Shown here: positions 51,370 through 60,950 of the stretch, piece after piece
Layout: every line of letters begins with the position of its first letter
How positions within the stretch are numbered: the first letter of the stretch is position 1
Assembly: GCA_041736155.1 (NCBI GenBank)
Contig: JBGSUL010000089.1
Span: 17,564 to 81,563 of the forward strand
DNA from: JANPLN01 sp041736155
Lineage (GTDB): Bacteria; Bdellovibrionota; Bdellovibrionia; Bdellovibrionales; JAGQZY01
Length of the DNA stretch: 64,000 nucleotides
Direction: 5' to 3'
The notes under the pieces: model-generated
The model's database searches: none
Seen by the model: the letters and a program-made list of their open reading frames with translations, nothing else
Told to the model about the DNA's origin: nothing
Made by a program: the position numbers and the translations under genes

Positions 51370-52185
51370 ATGCAGTTTTTTCGACTCGATTTTCAGAAAG
51401 TTTTTTCAATTGCGGCCTTTTTTGCTGTGTGTGGAGTGATTTATACACTGCAACAGGCAGCGGAACCCTCCGCTTTGCCTATTGCCCCCACTTTTCTCAC
51501 TGCTGCTTTGCAACCGAGCTATAACAAAGCTGCTGATATGATAGGCACAACCACCCGTCAGTATCTTGATCTGCTCTCCCTCAAAGAGAAGATGCTGCAA
51601 ACGCAAATTGAAAATCAGACCCTCAAGGCGCAACTTTTAGTCATGGAAGAAGTTCGCTCGGAAAATACGCGACTCAAAGAAATTTTCAAACTGCACGAAG
51701 CCCACCCCCAATTTGAATTTGTCGTAGCCAAAGTGACCGCCAAAGATCTGTTTACCGATCATTATTCGCTGACCATCTCCAAGGGCTCCGAAGACGGCAT
51801 CGAAAAACTGAGTGGTGTTATTACCGGCGATGGCGTGGTGGGTTATGTGGTGGACGTGCAAGATCATAGTGCCCGCTTGCTTCTTGTCACCGATCGTTTA
51901 ATCAGTATTGATTCCACCATTCAGCGCACACGCGGTCGCGGAATTATCTCTGGCCAATCCAAAAGCGAGTCGCTCTTAAAATTTATCGACCGTCCGCAAG
52001 ATATGGCCGCGGGCGATGTGGTCGTCACCAGCGACGATCAGCGTATGTTTCCTATTGGTTATCCCGTGGGTAATATCGTGCGTGTCCAGGTCAGTCCCTT
52101 TGGTGTAGGTCACACCGCCATCGTCAAACCGTCGGTAGATCCTAAAAAACTGGATGAAGTGATTGTCCTAAAGGCGAAAAAATGA
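51370..52185 (+). CDS. mreC: rod-shape determining protein MreC
   Basis: The 271-residue protein has an N-terminal TM helix, a coiled coil (about 60-105, LSLKEKMLQTQIENQTLKAQLL) and MreC beta domains with LTISKGSEDGIEKLSGVITGDGVVGYV and RTRGRGIISGQ. A structural organiser of the elongasome. First gene of a plus-strand operon; overlaps mreD by 4 bases. Confidence 0.92.
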   Translation: MQFFRLDFQKVFSIAAFFAVCGVIYTLQQAAEPSALPIAPTFLTAALQPSYNKAADMIGTTTRQYLDLLSLKEKMLQTQIENQTLKAQLLVMEEVRSENTRLKEIFKLHEAHPQFEFVVAKVTAKDLFTDHYSLTISKGSEDGIEKLSGVITGDGVVGYVVDVQDHSARLLLVTDRLISIDSTIQRTRGRGIISGQSKSESLLKFIDRPQDMAAGDVVVTSDDQRMFPIGYPVGNIVRVQVSPFGVGHTAIVKPSVDPKKLDEVIVLKAKK

Positions 52186-52727
52186 GGATTCTTTCGCTCC
52201 TCATGCCCAGCCAACTCCTCATGTTTTTAAGTTTTTTGTTTTTAATTATCTCGGCACTGCTCGCGCAAACGACGGTGTGGTTTGGGCTTTTGGGTTGGCT
52301 TCCCTGCCCCAATTTGTGGATTCCTCTTTTTGTCTACTTAATGCTCAATCGTGAAAAAAAACCGCGCATCTTATGGTTTATGGGGATCTATCTCCTTCTT
52401 CTCACTTGTACCGTCGCTTCGGCGATGTCCACATTTCTCTCGCTAGTGCTGACCTATTATATTATTCATTTTTTACAAAGCCGTTTTTCGACTTTGAGCA
52501 TTTTCGATCTGGTGCTGCTAAGCTCTGTGGCGAATGTCACGTTTCCGCTCACCTATGCTCTCATGTTGTGGATGACTTCATTGCCTTTTTCTTTCGACTG
52601 GTTAGGCCACTTCCTCTCACTGCTTCTTTCGCTTACGATTATTCCAGCACTGCTCATGCTCTGTCGTCGTATTGATCGCACCTTTAATCCCAACAACTCC
52701 TTTGATGATTTGGTCCTTGAATTATGA
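52182..52727 (+). CDS. mreD: MreD-like membrane protein
   Basis: The 181-residue protein has about five TM helices and lies between mreC and the PBP2 gene with 4-base overlaps on both sides, the usual position of mreD. Sequence identity to other MreD proteins is always low, so the call rests on location and membrane topology. Confidence 0.8.
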   Translation: MRILSLLMPSQLLMFLSFLFLIISALLAQTTVWFGLLGWLPCPNLWIPLFVYLMLNREKKPRILWFMGIYLLLLTCTVASAMSTFLSLVLTYYIIHFLQSRFSTLSIFDLVLLSSVANVTFPLTYALMLWMTSLPFSFDWLGHFLSLLLSLTIIPALLMLCRRIDRTFNPNNSFDDLVLEL

Positions 52728-54664
52728 AGATCCATATCTCCTATGAAGAACCCGCGTTAAGAGAGCTGCAAAGTCGTGCCACGATCCTCTACGGCGGTTT
52801 GGGATTTCTGTTTTTTCTTTTATTAGTTCGCCTTATCGTCCTCCAAGTCATCCAAGGAAGCGCACTCTATGCCTTCTCGGAAAAAAACCTTTTAAAAGAA
52901 ATTCGTGTGCAGCCGCCACGGGGAATAATTTACGACCGCGATCATCGCATCCTCGCTGAAAATCTTCCCAACTTTGCTCTCACTCTGTCACCCCAGTTTA
53001 TCAAAGACTTGGAGCCCCTCGCTCGAGAGATTGGCAAAATCATCAAAGTCCCACCCGAAGATCTGATGGCTCGATTTAAAAAAGAATCCCGCATCAATGG
53101 CGCCTTCCGCCCCGTCACTATTAAAAACTTCCTCTCGCGCACTGAGATCAATCAGCTCGAGCTTCTTAAAATTGAGTTCCCAGGTGTTGATATCGAAGAA
53201 CTGATTTTTCGCGAGTACCCACATCACGATGCGTTTGCCCATGTGATCGGCTATATCAGTGAAATCTCCGATACTGAACTCCCGCGTCTGCGCGAAAGAG
53301 GAAATCGTATTGTTCAGCAAGGCGATGTGATTGGAAAAAGTGGGCTTGAAGATCGTTTTGATGATTCTGTTCGCGGCGTCACAGGGATCTCCTACGTGAA
53401 AGTGGATGCCAAAGGACGCGAAGCCTTAGGAGAATCTCTTAAATTTTTAGGTCACATTGAAGATTTACCTCCCAAAGCAGGACAAAGCATCGAAACCACG
53501 CTGGATCTCGATCTCCAGCTCGCAGCACAAGCCACTTTTCTTAAACACAATCAAACCGGCGCATTGATTGCCATCAATAAGCAAGGCGAAATCCTCGCTC
53601 TCTATAACAATCCGTCGTTTGACCCAGGGCTGTTCTCTCGCGGAATCACCAGTGATGTATGGTCTAAGCTCATTAACAATCCCGATAAGCCTCTGCGCAA
53701 TAAAGCCATTCAAGATCATCACTCTCCCGGTTCGACATTTAAGCCTTTTGTCGCTCTCTCCAGTTTACAAGATGGAAACATCAAGGAGAACACGCTGGTG
53801 CATGCGCCGCCGGTTTTTATGTTCGGCAATCGCCCTTATCACGATCACACCAAAACCGGCCAAGGTTATGTCACCGTCACACAAGCCATTGAATTGTCGA
53901 GCAATGTGTTTTTTTACAAACAAGGCTTGGCAACAGGTGTAGATAAGATCGCTCTTTATACCAAAGCTCTGGGATTAGGCAGTCGTACGGATATTGATCT
54001 AAAGAATGAAATTCCTGGTTTAATTCCTACCTCCGAATGGAAACAAAAAAATCGCGGTGAACCATGGCAAGAGGGTGAAAACCTGAGCATTGCCATTGGC
54101 CAAGGTTTTGTGTCGGTCACCACACTGCAATTAGCAGTCGCCTACATGGCCATCGCCAACGGTGGATTGGTTTACAAACCCATGATTGTTAAAAAAATTA
54201 CGGACACCGACAATCAGACACTGCAAGAATTTTCACCCACATTGGTGCGCGACCTGACCGATGCCACTCAGCCTTATTATATTTCTCCAGAAAATTTTAA
54301 AATTGTGCAAAAAGGACTTTATCTGGTCGCCAACGGACCGCACGGAACCGCTCGTGGCGCAAAAATTCCGGGTTTTATCATCGCCGGAAAAACCGGAACC
54401 GCGCAGGTTCGTGGCTTCTCCGCCGATCAAGTTTATTCCAACTGTTACACGCGCCCTAAAAAGCAACGTCACAATGGTTTATATGTCGCTTACGGTCCTT
54501 TTGAGTCACCCGAAATCACGGTGGCCGTCCTCACCGAAGGCTCCTGCGCGTCCAAAGAAGCGGTGCCTTTAGTGCGCGACTTCTACGAAGCTTATGCTCG
54601 CAAATATCATCCGCAAGCCGTGGCCCAAGCTGAGGAACAAAGTAAAAAGAAGGGAGCTCACTGA
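52724..54664 (+). CDS. mrdA: penicillin-binding protein 2 (elongasome transpeptidase)
   Basis: The 646-residue protein has an N-terminal TM, a dimerisation domain (GIIYDRDHRILAENLP, VQQGDVIGKSGLEDRFDDSVRG) and a transpeptidase domain with SxxK (GSTFKPFVALSSL), SxN (SSNVFFYKQG) and KTG (AGKTGTAQV). Forms the synthase with RodA. Overlaps mreD by 4 bases and rodA by one base. Confidence 0.95.
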   Translation: MKIHISYEEPALRELQSRATILYGGLGFLFFLLLVRLIVLQVIQGSALYAFSEKNLLKEIRVQPPRGIIYDRDHRILAENLPNFALTLSPQFIKDLEPLAREIGKIIKVPPEDLMARFKKESRINGAFRPVTIKNFLSRTEINQLELLKIEFPGVDIEELIFREYPHHDAFAHVIGYISEISDTELPRLRERGNRIVQQGDVIGKSGLEDRFDDSVRGVTGISYVKVDAKGREALGESLKFLGHIEDLPPKAGQSIETTLDLDLQLAAQATFLKHNQTGALIAINKQGEILALYNNPSFDPGLFSRGITSDVWSKLINNPDKPLRNKAIQDHHSPGSTFKPFVALSSLQDGNIKENTLVHAPPVFMFGNRPYHDHTKTGQGYVTVTQAIELSSNVFFYKQGLATGVDKIALYTKALGLGSRTDIDLKNEIPGLIPTSEWKQKNRGEPWQEGENLSIAIGQGFVSVTTLQLAVAYMAIANGGLVYKPMIVKKITDTDNQTLQEFSPTLVRDLTDATQPYYISPENFKIVQKGLYLVANGPHGTARGAKIPGFIIAGKTGTAQVRGFSADQVYSNCYTRPKKQRHNGLYVAYGPFESPEITVAVLTEGSCASKEAVPLVRDFYEAYARKYHPQAVAQAEEQSKKKGAH

Positions 54665-55791
54665 TGCTTCATCGCAGTATTGCCATGCCTCTCGGCCAGA
54701 GCTCCGCCTTTAAACGTTTTAACATCTATATGGTATTTTGCATTCTCTCGCTCAATGCCATTTCGTTACTTAATTTGTTAAGTGCCACCACCAACATTGC
54801 TAAACATCTCAAGGGTATTTTTTATTCCCAACTGATGTGGATTGCCGTGGGTTGGGGAATTTACTGGCTGCTGACCTTTGTGAACTATCGTATTTTTGTG
54901 CGCCTCGCTTATGCCTTTTACTTTCTCAATATTATTGCGCTCATTGCGGTGATGTATGTGGGAAAAACCTCCTATGGGGCCCAACGCTGGATCAATCTTG
55001 GATTTTTTAGTTACCAACCGTCGGAGACTATGAAACTAGCGATGATTTTGGTTTTGACCAAACATCTTTCCAAGTTTAATCCCAGCGATGGCATTGGCTT
55101 TCGCGATTTGTTAGTGCCAATGATTCTGGTCGGGCTTCCTTTTGCTTTGACAGCTAAGCAGCCAGATTTGGGAACAGCCCTCCTCATTTTAACAATTTCT
55201 GGCTCACTCCTTCTCACCATGCGTGTGAAGTGGCATGTTTTGATCACCGCCATGTGCGTGGCTCTGGTGGCGGGCCCCTTGGCCTGGCAGTATGCTCTCA
55301 AGCCTTATCAAAAAAACCGGGTGATGACTTTTTTATATCCCAACAAAGATCCACGCGGCGCTGGCTACAACAGCATCCAGGCCAAGATTGCTGTGGGCAG
55401 TGGACAGATTTTTGGCAAAGGCTTTCGTAACGGATCGCAAAGTCAGCTTGAGTTTCTTCCCGAAAAACAGACAGATTTTATTTTTTGTGTTCTCAGTGAA
55501 GAGCACGGATTTTTAGGCTGCCTTCTCACGCTGGGAATTTACACCATTCTGTTGCTGTCTATTCTACAATCGGCATTTAGCGCCAAAGATCTGTACGGCG
55601 CCCTCTTATCCATAGGAATCTTTTCACTCATTCTCTGGCATGTGTTCGTCAATGTCGGCATGGTGACGGGGCTCCTCCCTATTGTCGGAGTGCCGTTGCC
55701 CCTGATCTCTTATGGCGGAACCAGCAGTCTCACCATGATGGTGGGACTGGGCTGGGTTTCCAGTGTGTATTATCGCAAAGACATGTTTTAA
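54664..55791 (+). CDS. rodA: peptidoglycan glycosyltransferase RodA (SEDS)
   Basis: The 375-residue protein has about 10 TM helices with SEDS-family motifs: GAQRWINLGFFSYQPSETMKLAMIL, AKQPDLGTALL, EKQTDFIFCVLSEEHGFLG, PLISYGGTSSLTMM. With PBP2 it elongates peptidoglycan. Its stop overlaps the stop of trxA on the other strand by 4 bases. Confidence 0.95.
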   Translation: MLHRSIAMPLGQSSAFKRFNIYMVFCILSLNAISLLNLLSATTNIAKHLKGIFYSQLMWIAVGWGIYWLLTFVNYRIFVRLAYAFYFLNIIALIAVMYVGKTSYGAQRWINLGFFSYQPSETMKLAMILVLTKHLSKFNPSDGIGFRDLLVPMILVGLPFALTAKQPDLGTALLILTISGSLLLTMRVKWHVLITAMCVALVAGPLAWQYALKPYQKNRVMTFLYPNKDPRGAGYNSIQAKIAVGSGQIFGKGFRNGSQSQLEFLPEKQTDFIFCVLSEEHGFLGCLLTLGIYTILLLSILQSAFSAKDLYGALLSIGIFSLILWHVFVNVGMVTGLLPIVGVPLPLISYGGTSSLTMMVGLGWVSSVYYRKDMF

Positions 55792-56114
55792 ACGTGCTTC
55801 GCAAGCATTGCTTTGATGCTGTCTTTGGGGTGGTTGCCAACCAGTTGGTCAACTAATTTGCCATCTTTAAAAAGCATCAAAGTAGGAACACCACGCACAC
55901 TGTACTGGACCGGCGTCTGTTGATTGCTGTCGATGTCTACTTTGCAAACTTTCATCTTGGCATCGAACTCAAGGGCGAGTTCTTCAAGTTTTGGAGCTAA
56001 TGCGCGACAGGGGCCACACCACTCTGCCCAAAAATCCACAAGGACAGGAACACTGGACTTCAGTACATCTGTATCAAACGTCGCATCACTCGAATTCATA
56101 ATATTTTGTGCCAC
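55788..56114 (-). CDS. trxA: thioredoxin
   Basis: I start at GTG 56114, five bases after AAGGAGG, giving 108 residues; other starts lie at 56099 (ATG, weak site) and 56159 (no site). The WCGPC active site is present, with VDFWAEWCGPCRALAPKLEELA and the cis-Pro in VRGVPTLMLFKDG. A general disulfide reductase and also the likely partner of the Cys-type glutathione peroxidase. Confidence 0.93.
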   Translation of the reverse strand: MAQNIMNSSDATFDTDVLKSSVPVLVDFWAEWCGPCRALAPKLEELALEFDAKMKVCKVDIDSNQQTPVQYSVRGVPTLMLFKDGKLVDQLVGNHPKDSIKAMLAKHV

Positions 56115-56280
56115 ACGCACCTCCTTTGGGGAATATGAGTACCTATTAAATAAGATCAAGTTCGAGTACCCAATCTAGCCAATGGACCAAAGTCTGTCAT
56201 GTGTTTCGCCTTGCGTCTGAAAGCTTCGAAATTGACCCTTAAGACTAAACAAAAACACCATTGTTTCCGATACCTTGCTT

Positions 56281-58182
56281 ATGGATAAAAAGATCAAAGT
56301 TCTCCTCGTAGAGGATGATAAAAAATTCGCTGAATCGCTGCAAAGAATCCTCACAGAAGAAGGCTTTGAGTGCGTCACTGCTGAAAAACCGCAAACCGCC
56401 CTTTCTTTAATCAAAACCCATAATTTTGATGTCGCTCTTGTTGATTGCATGCTCCCTCAGATGAATGGAATTGATCTCGCTCTCAAAATCAAAGAGGCGG
56501 CCGGCGATTCTATCGTTTTGTATCTCATGAGTGGTATTTACAAAGATAAAAATTTTTCGGTCAATGCGCTTAAAAAAACGGGCGCCCAATCTTTCCTTAT
56601 CAAACCTTTTAATGCCGACGATTTGATTCAAATGATTAAAGACTCTTTTAAAGATGTCACCAGCGAGATCAGTCTCAAAACAAAATCCATCAAAGGGCTC
56701 TTTTCTCAGGAACATTTGAGTCAAGGCCTGATCCTCAACATTCTCAGCAGCAATCCCATCATTAATGGCAACGAGCTGCCTTTTGTTTTTAACGCACTGA
56801 TGGCCTATAAATGCCTGGGCCACATGCGTTTATCGTATGGCCAAGAAAACTTGGAACTCTATTTTCATGATCTGCAAATTTCTGCAGACCCAACAAATAC
56901 CACACCACAAAAACTCAAGACATCCCTTATCGGCGGTGGCTGGATGCTTCCCGAAGATTTAGATTCTATCACCCCTTCCGAGGTCAGCCCTTTGCGACTT
57001 TTAGAACTCAACTTGGTCAGCCCGCATGCCTGTGTGCAAGTTGAAAAAGATTTCTTCTTTCAACAATTGTCGCGATTTTTTGTCAATGACTCTGTCCATG
57101 TAAAGTTTTCTCTCAATCGCAGCGAACAGAAAAAATTGCGCTTTGAATATTCTGAGATAGAGAATCAAATTTACAACTATACCATCAATACGGATGTCAA
57201 TTGGCTCAAAGCCTTTTATCTCAGCCAAATGGGAACACAGATTCGTAAAATGAGCATGAGTCACAATAAAACACAGTTTTTACCTATCGTCGCCGCCAAT
57301 AAAAATGCCGTCTCCATTATGATGAAAAATCAATCTGCGACAGATTTCTTAGCTGAAAATAAATTGACTGATGATGAAAATTATCGACTGTTACATGTTA
57401 TGCTCGTATTCCGCGAATTTTACCTTGGCGATGAGCAAGCGGAAATCAACTACGATTCACAAAAAGAGCGTCTACGTAAACTGCAAACAAGCCTTGAGCA
57501 ACAAAATGCTTTTGAACGTTTAGGACTTACCGATAAGTCCAGTGAACAAGACATGAAGCGTTCCTACCAAGAGATGTCGCAAAACCTCCACCCTGATCGT
57601 CTGATCAATGCGCCTCAGGAAGTACGCACACTGTCACTTTTGGTCTATGAAAAAATTCAAGAAGCTTATAATCAGATTAAAACCCCTGAAAAGCGTGAGC
57701 TCTACTTAAAAAAACTAGAAAGCCAAAGAAAAGAGAATCTACAAAAAGCAGATCTTTTTTTCGATCGTGCCATCACCACCCTCTCGCGCGGCGATTTTAC
57801 AGAAGCGGAACGCATTCTTTCCGATGCAAACACGCTAGCTCCCTACTCGCCCCGCCTTAAGCTTTTGCAAGGTTGGTTGCATGTAAAGACAAAACAAACC
57901 CCTGTCGCTCAAATTACCAGAACCTTACAAAGTCTTCCTCAAGATGAAAAAGAAACCACTATTTATTTGTATGTACGTGGTCTCCTCCATTTAAATGCGA
58001 ATGAAAATGACAAAGCCGGTACTTTTTTTAAGAATGCTCTCAGTAAAGATCCCAATTTTATGCCGGCTCGCCGAGAGCTCACGGCTTTAACAAAAGATGA
58101 GAAAAAAGGGGCTAATCCCAACATCCTGAATGCCGATCTCAAAGACGTCGTCGGTCTCTTTTTTAATCGTAAAAAGAAGTAA
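56281..58182 (+). CDS. receiver domain - J-domain - TPR protein
   Basis: The ATG at 56281 is preferred over the TTG at 56275. The 633-residue protein has a receiver domain (1-120) with E11-D12-D13, phospho-acceptor D55, S84 and K108. A middle region (about 130-400) is not recognised. A J-domain-like segment follows (about 415-475), with the HPD motif at 437-439 in NLHPDRLI. TPR-like repeats end the protein (about 490-620). It may join phosphorelay signalling to Hsp70 recruitment (inference). Confidence 0.75.
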   Translation: MDKKIKVLLVEDDKKFAESLQRILTEEGFECVTAEKPQTALSLIKTHNFDVALVDCMLPQMNGIDLALKIKEAAGDSIVLYLMSGIYKDKNFSVNALKKTGAQSFLIKPFNADDLIQMIKDSFKDVTSEISLKTKSIKGLFSQEHLSQGLILNILSSNPIINGNELPFVFNALMAYKCLGHMRLSYGQENLELYFHDLQISADPTNTTPQKLKTSLIGGGWMLPEDLDSITPSEVSPLRLLELNLVSPHACVQVEKDFFFQQLSRFFVNDSVHVKFSLNRSEQKKLRFEYSEIENQIYNYTINTDVNWLKAFYLSQMGTQIRKMSMSHNKTQFLPIVAANKNAVSIMMKNQSATDFLAENKLTDDENYRLLHVMLVFREFYLGDEQAEINYDSQKERLRKLQTSLEQQNAFERLGLTDKSSEQDMKRSYQEMSQNLHPDRLINAPQEVRTLSLLVYEKIQEAYNQIKTPEKRELYLKKLESQRKENLQKADLFFDRAITTLSRGDFTEAERILSDANTLAPYSPRLKLLQGWLHVKTKQTPVAQITRTLQSLPQDEKETTIYLYVRGLLHLNANENDKAGTFFKNALSKDPNFMPARRELTALTKDEKKGANPNILNADLKDVVGLFFNRKKK

Positions 58183-58189
58183 TCAGAAT

Positions 58190-58852
58190 CTATTTTTTTA
58201 ACAGAGCTTTGACAAAGGCTCGCTTCTTTTGCAAGAGATCGGTCGTATTTCCGCCTGGATCCTCGCGCAGAGACTTATCCAATTCACGCATAGAAAACAC
58301 TTTATCTTGAGGCTCAATTTTTTTGGCGAGATCTTTATACTTGCTCGTGCGCGCGGAATCTTCAAAAGGATCAGCTATGCCTTTCACAAAGGTGTGTTTT
58401 GCTGCTGGTGCTGTGGATGCCGACGCCGTTTTGCTCGATGTTGTTGAGTGACCCATTAAAAGTTTACGGTAGGTTTGTAAATATTCAGCCTCATCCAACT
58501 GAAACAAACGGCACACCGACTGAATCAAAACATCGGGCTGAATCGGTGTGGGAAGGTTGGCATCAATCAATTGTCGCTGTACGGTGGTCAACTTATCGAG
58601 ACGAGAGGCGGCCCCCACCCAAATGAACTTCGGAGTCCCTCGCGCCTGTCGCACCTTAATAAATTCACTTAAAAAGTCAGCATCCGAACCGAGAACAGAC
58701 GTAATCACCAATTCGGGGAAGTTCTTGCTCAGCTTCTCACGCGAATTATCGCCTTTTTGTAGCCACACGACTTGAAAACCCAATTTTTGTAAGACCGTTT
58801 TCGTAAGATCAAACTCGAGCTGGTTTTCCAAAATAAGAAGAATGTTACGCAT
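58190..58852 (-). CDS. degenerate receiver-like protein of unknown function
   Basis: The 220-residue protein resembles a CheY fold in residues 1-115 (MRNILLILENQLEFDLTKTVLQKLG), but at the phospho-Asp position it reads ELVITSVLG, so no acceptor Asp is visible. A Ser/Thr/Ala-rich linker (about 133-155) follows, then a helical C-terminal tail (DKSLREDPGG, LQKKRAFVKALLKK). Its 3' end nearly meets the end of the REC-J gene (8 bases). Probably a non-phosphorylated regulator. Confidence 0.6.
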   Translation of the reverse strand: MRNILLILENQLEFDLTKTVLQKLGFQVVWLQKGDNSREKLSKNFPELVITSVLGSDADFLSEFIKVRQARGTPKFIWVGAASRLDKLTTVQRQLIDANLPTPIQPDVLIQSVCRLFQLDEAEYLQTYRKLLMGHSTTSSKTASASTAPAAKHTFVKGIADPFEDSARTSKYKDLAKKIEPQDKVFSMRELDKSLREDPGGNTTDLLQKKRAFVKALLKK

Positions 58853-58938
58853 TGTCAGATTGTCTCCCTTTGCTCTGCGGAGAACAATATCTAAGCTATT
58901 TGACGCGTAATGCTGACAATGATACTTTTGAGTAACTC

Positions 58939-60042
58939 ATGAGAAAGAACATTTCCTTTATCTACATTCTAAGCCAGATTCTCCCCACCTTTTTACTGGG
59001 AATTACTGTCTTTATTTTTATTATTCTGATGTTTCAATTTCTCAAACTCACCGAGATGATTCTGATTCACAATGTGGATATGTCCCGTGTGATGCAACTC
59101 CTTCTCAATATCTCCGTGGGCTTTTTACCCATCATTTTACCGATGAGTTTATTGTTTTCAGTGTTACTCACCTATTCCCGCTTGAGTTCTGACTCCGAAA
59201 TCGTCGCTTTTAAAGCCCTGGGCTATTCCCACTGGACCCTCGCACTGCCGGCCATCGTCTTTTCGTTGGTGATCAGTGTTATATCAGCGCAAAACCTCTT
59301 CGAGATGGGACCTCGGGCGCGCTTGCGTGTGGACTCTCTCATCTCACAAATTGGCAATCAAAAAATCATAAGTACAATTCAAGAGGGAACCTTTTCGGAA
59401 AGTTTTTTTGATCTTGTTCTGTATACCAATCAAATCGATAAAGAGAAAAAAATTCTCTACGATCTTTTTATCTACGATCGACGAAATAAAAAAAGTCCGG
59501 TGGCGATTATCGCCAAACACGGAGAAATTTTCACCGAATCCAACACCGCAAACCAATCGGCGCGAATTCTTTTAAAAGATGGCAATATTTATAAGCTTGG
59601 TGAGGCTTCGCATACCAAAGTGAAATTTGACACTTACCAACTGAATATTTCTTCGCCGGTGTCGATCATCAGCGACGAAAAGGACACCGACGCACTCACC
59701 TTGCCGCAACTCTCCTTCTTGTTGGAAAATAAAGAGCTGACAGATCGCCAGCGCGTGGAGTTTTCGTCGGAATATCATGGCCGCTGGGCTATCGCTCTGT
59801 CTTGTTTGCTTTTTGGTTTTCTCGGCGCTTCATTGGGCTCGCAGACCAATCGTCGATCCAGCGCCTCGTCGGGTTTTATCATCAGTGTGATTTGTATTAT
59901 TTCGTACTGGGTTCTATATGTGGTCGCAACAACGCTCGCCAAAAAAATGCTGGCGCCGCCGGCTGTGCTCATTTGGATTCCCAATGCCATTTTTCTCGCC
60001 GTGACCATCTGGTCGTGGAGAAAACACGCCGGCGAAGCTTAG
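58939..60042 (+). CDS. LptF/LptG-type permease (lipopolysaccharide transport)
   Basis: The 367-residue protein has the YjgP/YjgQ family layout: three N-terminal TM helices, a periplasmic beta-jellyroll (about 125-260), and three C-terminal TM helices (about 280-360). The FALKALGYSHWTLALPAIVF motif (TM2-TM3 coupling helix region) and LSCLLFGFLGASLGSQTNRRS are typical. With LptB it drives LPS extraction. Only one of the pair is in the window, and F and G cannot be told apart with certainty. Confidence 0.85.
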   Translation: MRKNISFIYILSQILPTFLLGITVFIFIILMFQFLKLTEMILIHNVDMSRVMQLLLNISVGFLPIILPMSLLFSVLLTYSRLSSDSEIVAFKALGYSHWTLALPAIVFSLVISVISAQNLFEMGPRARLRVDSLISQIGNQKIISTIQEGTFSESFFDLVLYTNQIDKEKKILYDLFIYDRRNKKSPVAIIAKHGEIFTESNTANQSARILLKDGNIYKLGEASHTKVKFDTYQLNISSPVSIISDEKDTDALTLPQLSFLLENKELTDRQRVEFSSEYHGRWAIALSCLLFGFLGASLGSQTNRRSSASSGFIISVICIISYWVLYVVATTLAKKMLAPPAVLIWIPNAIFLAVTIWSWRKHAGEA

Positions 60043-60051
60043 AGCGATTCC

Positions 60052-60076
60052 TCCTTTTGACATAGTGCTAAGTGGA
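60052..60076. other. hairpin with loop shared with 1171-1205
   Basis: A stem TCC-T-TTT/AAG-T-GGA (one mismatch, one G-U) closes the loop GACATAGTGCT. The 16-base segment at 60056-60071 is identical to 1180-1195. It lies at the convergent ends of the Lpt permease and dprA and contains the dprA stop codon, so it may act as a terminator or as a repeat. Confidence 0.4.
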
Positions 60077-60895
60077 ACTTACAAAATCCACAAGATCGCG
60101 ATGATTGGCGATAAAAAAGGCCCCTTCTTTTAATAACTTTATGTTTCCCGAAGATTCATAGTGTCCTGGAAAATCTGGTAAGGTTGCCACTTGTGTGGCC
60201 ACATCGAGAGCATGTTTCACCGTGATCATTGTGCCACTTTTCTCCGCGCATTGAACAACTAACAAATGATTTGTTAATGCGGCGACAAGTCGATTTCTCT
60301 TAAGAAAGTGATGCTTGCGCATGCACTGATCTGGAAGGTACTCCGTCAAAAATGACACTTTGGGGTCGCTCCACCAGGATTTTAACAGCGTCGGATAGAG
60401 AGCGTTCAATCCGCTGGGCACCACAATCAAAGTGTCATGATGATGTCGCAAGGCCACCCGAGAGGCTTGCTGATCCACGCCCCATGCGCCACCACTGATT
60501 ACGGCTCCACTAAAATGTCTTATGAAAAGTCCAAACTCATGATCCATCCATTGACTAAATACGGGCGCCATATTGCGACTGCCAATCACGGCTACATTCT
60601 GTTGCTGGAGGATTCGCCGTTGTCCGTGGTAATGCAAAAACAACGGCGGAGTGTGCAACCGCTCAAAGCCTTTTGGATAATCTTCGTGACCCCAAAAAAT
60701 CACATCCTGAGGCATGACACTCTTAAATTCGCTGTGAAATTGACTTTGTTGAAGATCGCGCTGCTCACGAGTCCAACGATATCGATCCTGGAGCGCCAGC
60801 CAGAGATCGCCGGGAAGAGCTCCGCGATATTGAAGAAATGTATCTAGGGATAGATTAAAAAAGGAACAGAGTGCTGCATGATAAACGTCATCCAT
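60068..60895 (-). CDS. dprA: DNA-processing protein A (DprA/Smf)
   Basis: The 275-residue protein has the DprA Rossmann motifs: AVIGSRNMAPVF, ISGGAWGVDQQASRVAL, VVPSGLNALYP and FLKRNRLVAALTNHLLVVQC with EKSGTMITVKHAL. It loads RecA on incoming ssDNA in natural transformation. It follows the LysM gene on the minus strand by 55 bases and lies near a ComEC-like pair. There is no C-terminal winged helix. Confidence 0.9.
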   Translation of the reverse strand: MDDVYHAALCSFFNLSLDTFLQYRGALPGDLWLALQDRYRWTREQRDLQQSQFHSEFKSVMPQDVIFWGHEDYPKGFERLHTPPLFLHYHGQRRILQQQNVAVIGSRNMAPVFSQWMDHEFGLFIRHFSGAVISGGAWGVDQQASRVALRHHHDTLIVVPSGLNALYPTLLKSWWSDPKVSFLTEYLPDQCMRKHHFLKRNRLVAALTNHLLVVQCAEKSGTMITVKHALDVATQVATLPDFPGHYESSGNIKLLKEGAFFIANHRDLVDFVSST

Positions 60896-60950
60896 TCACC
60901 AGGGACGTTCATCATTTATGCCGGTAAGAACGGCCATAAATTACAGTTGA

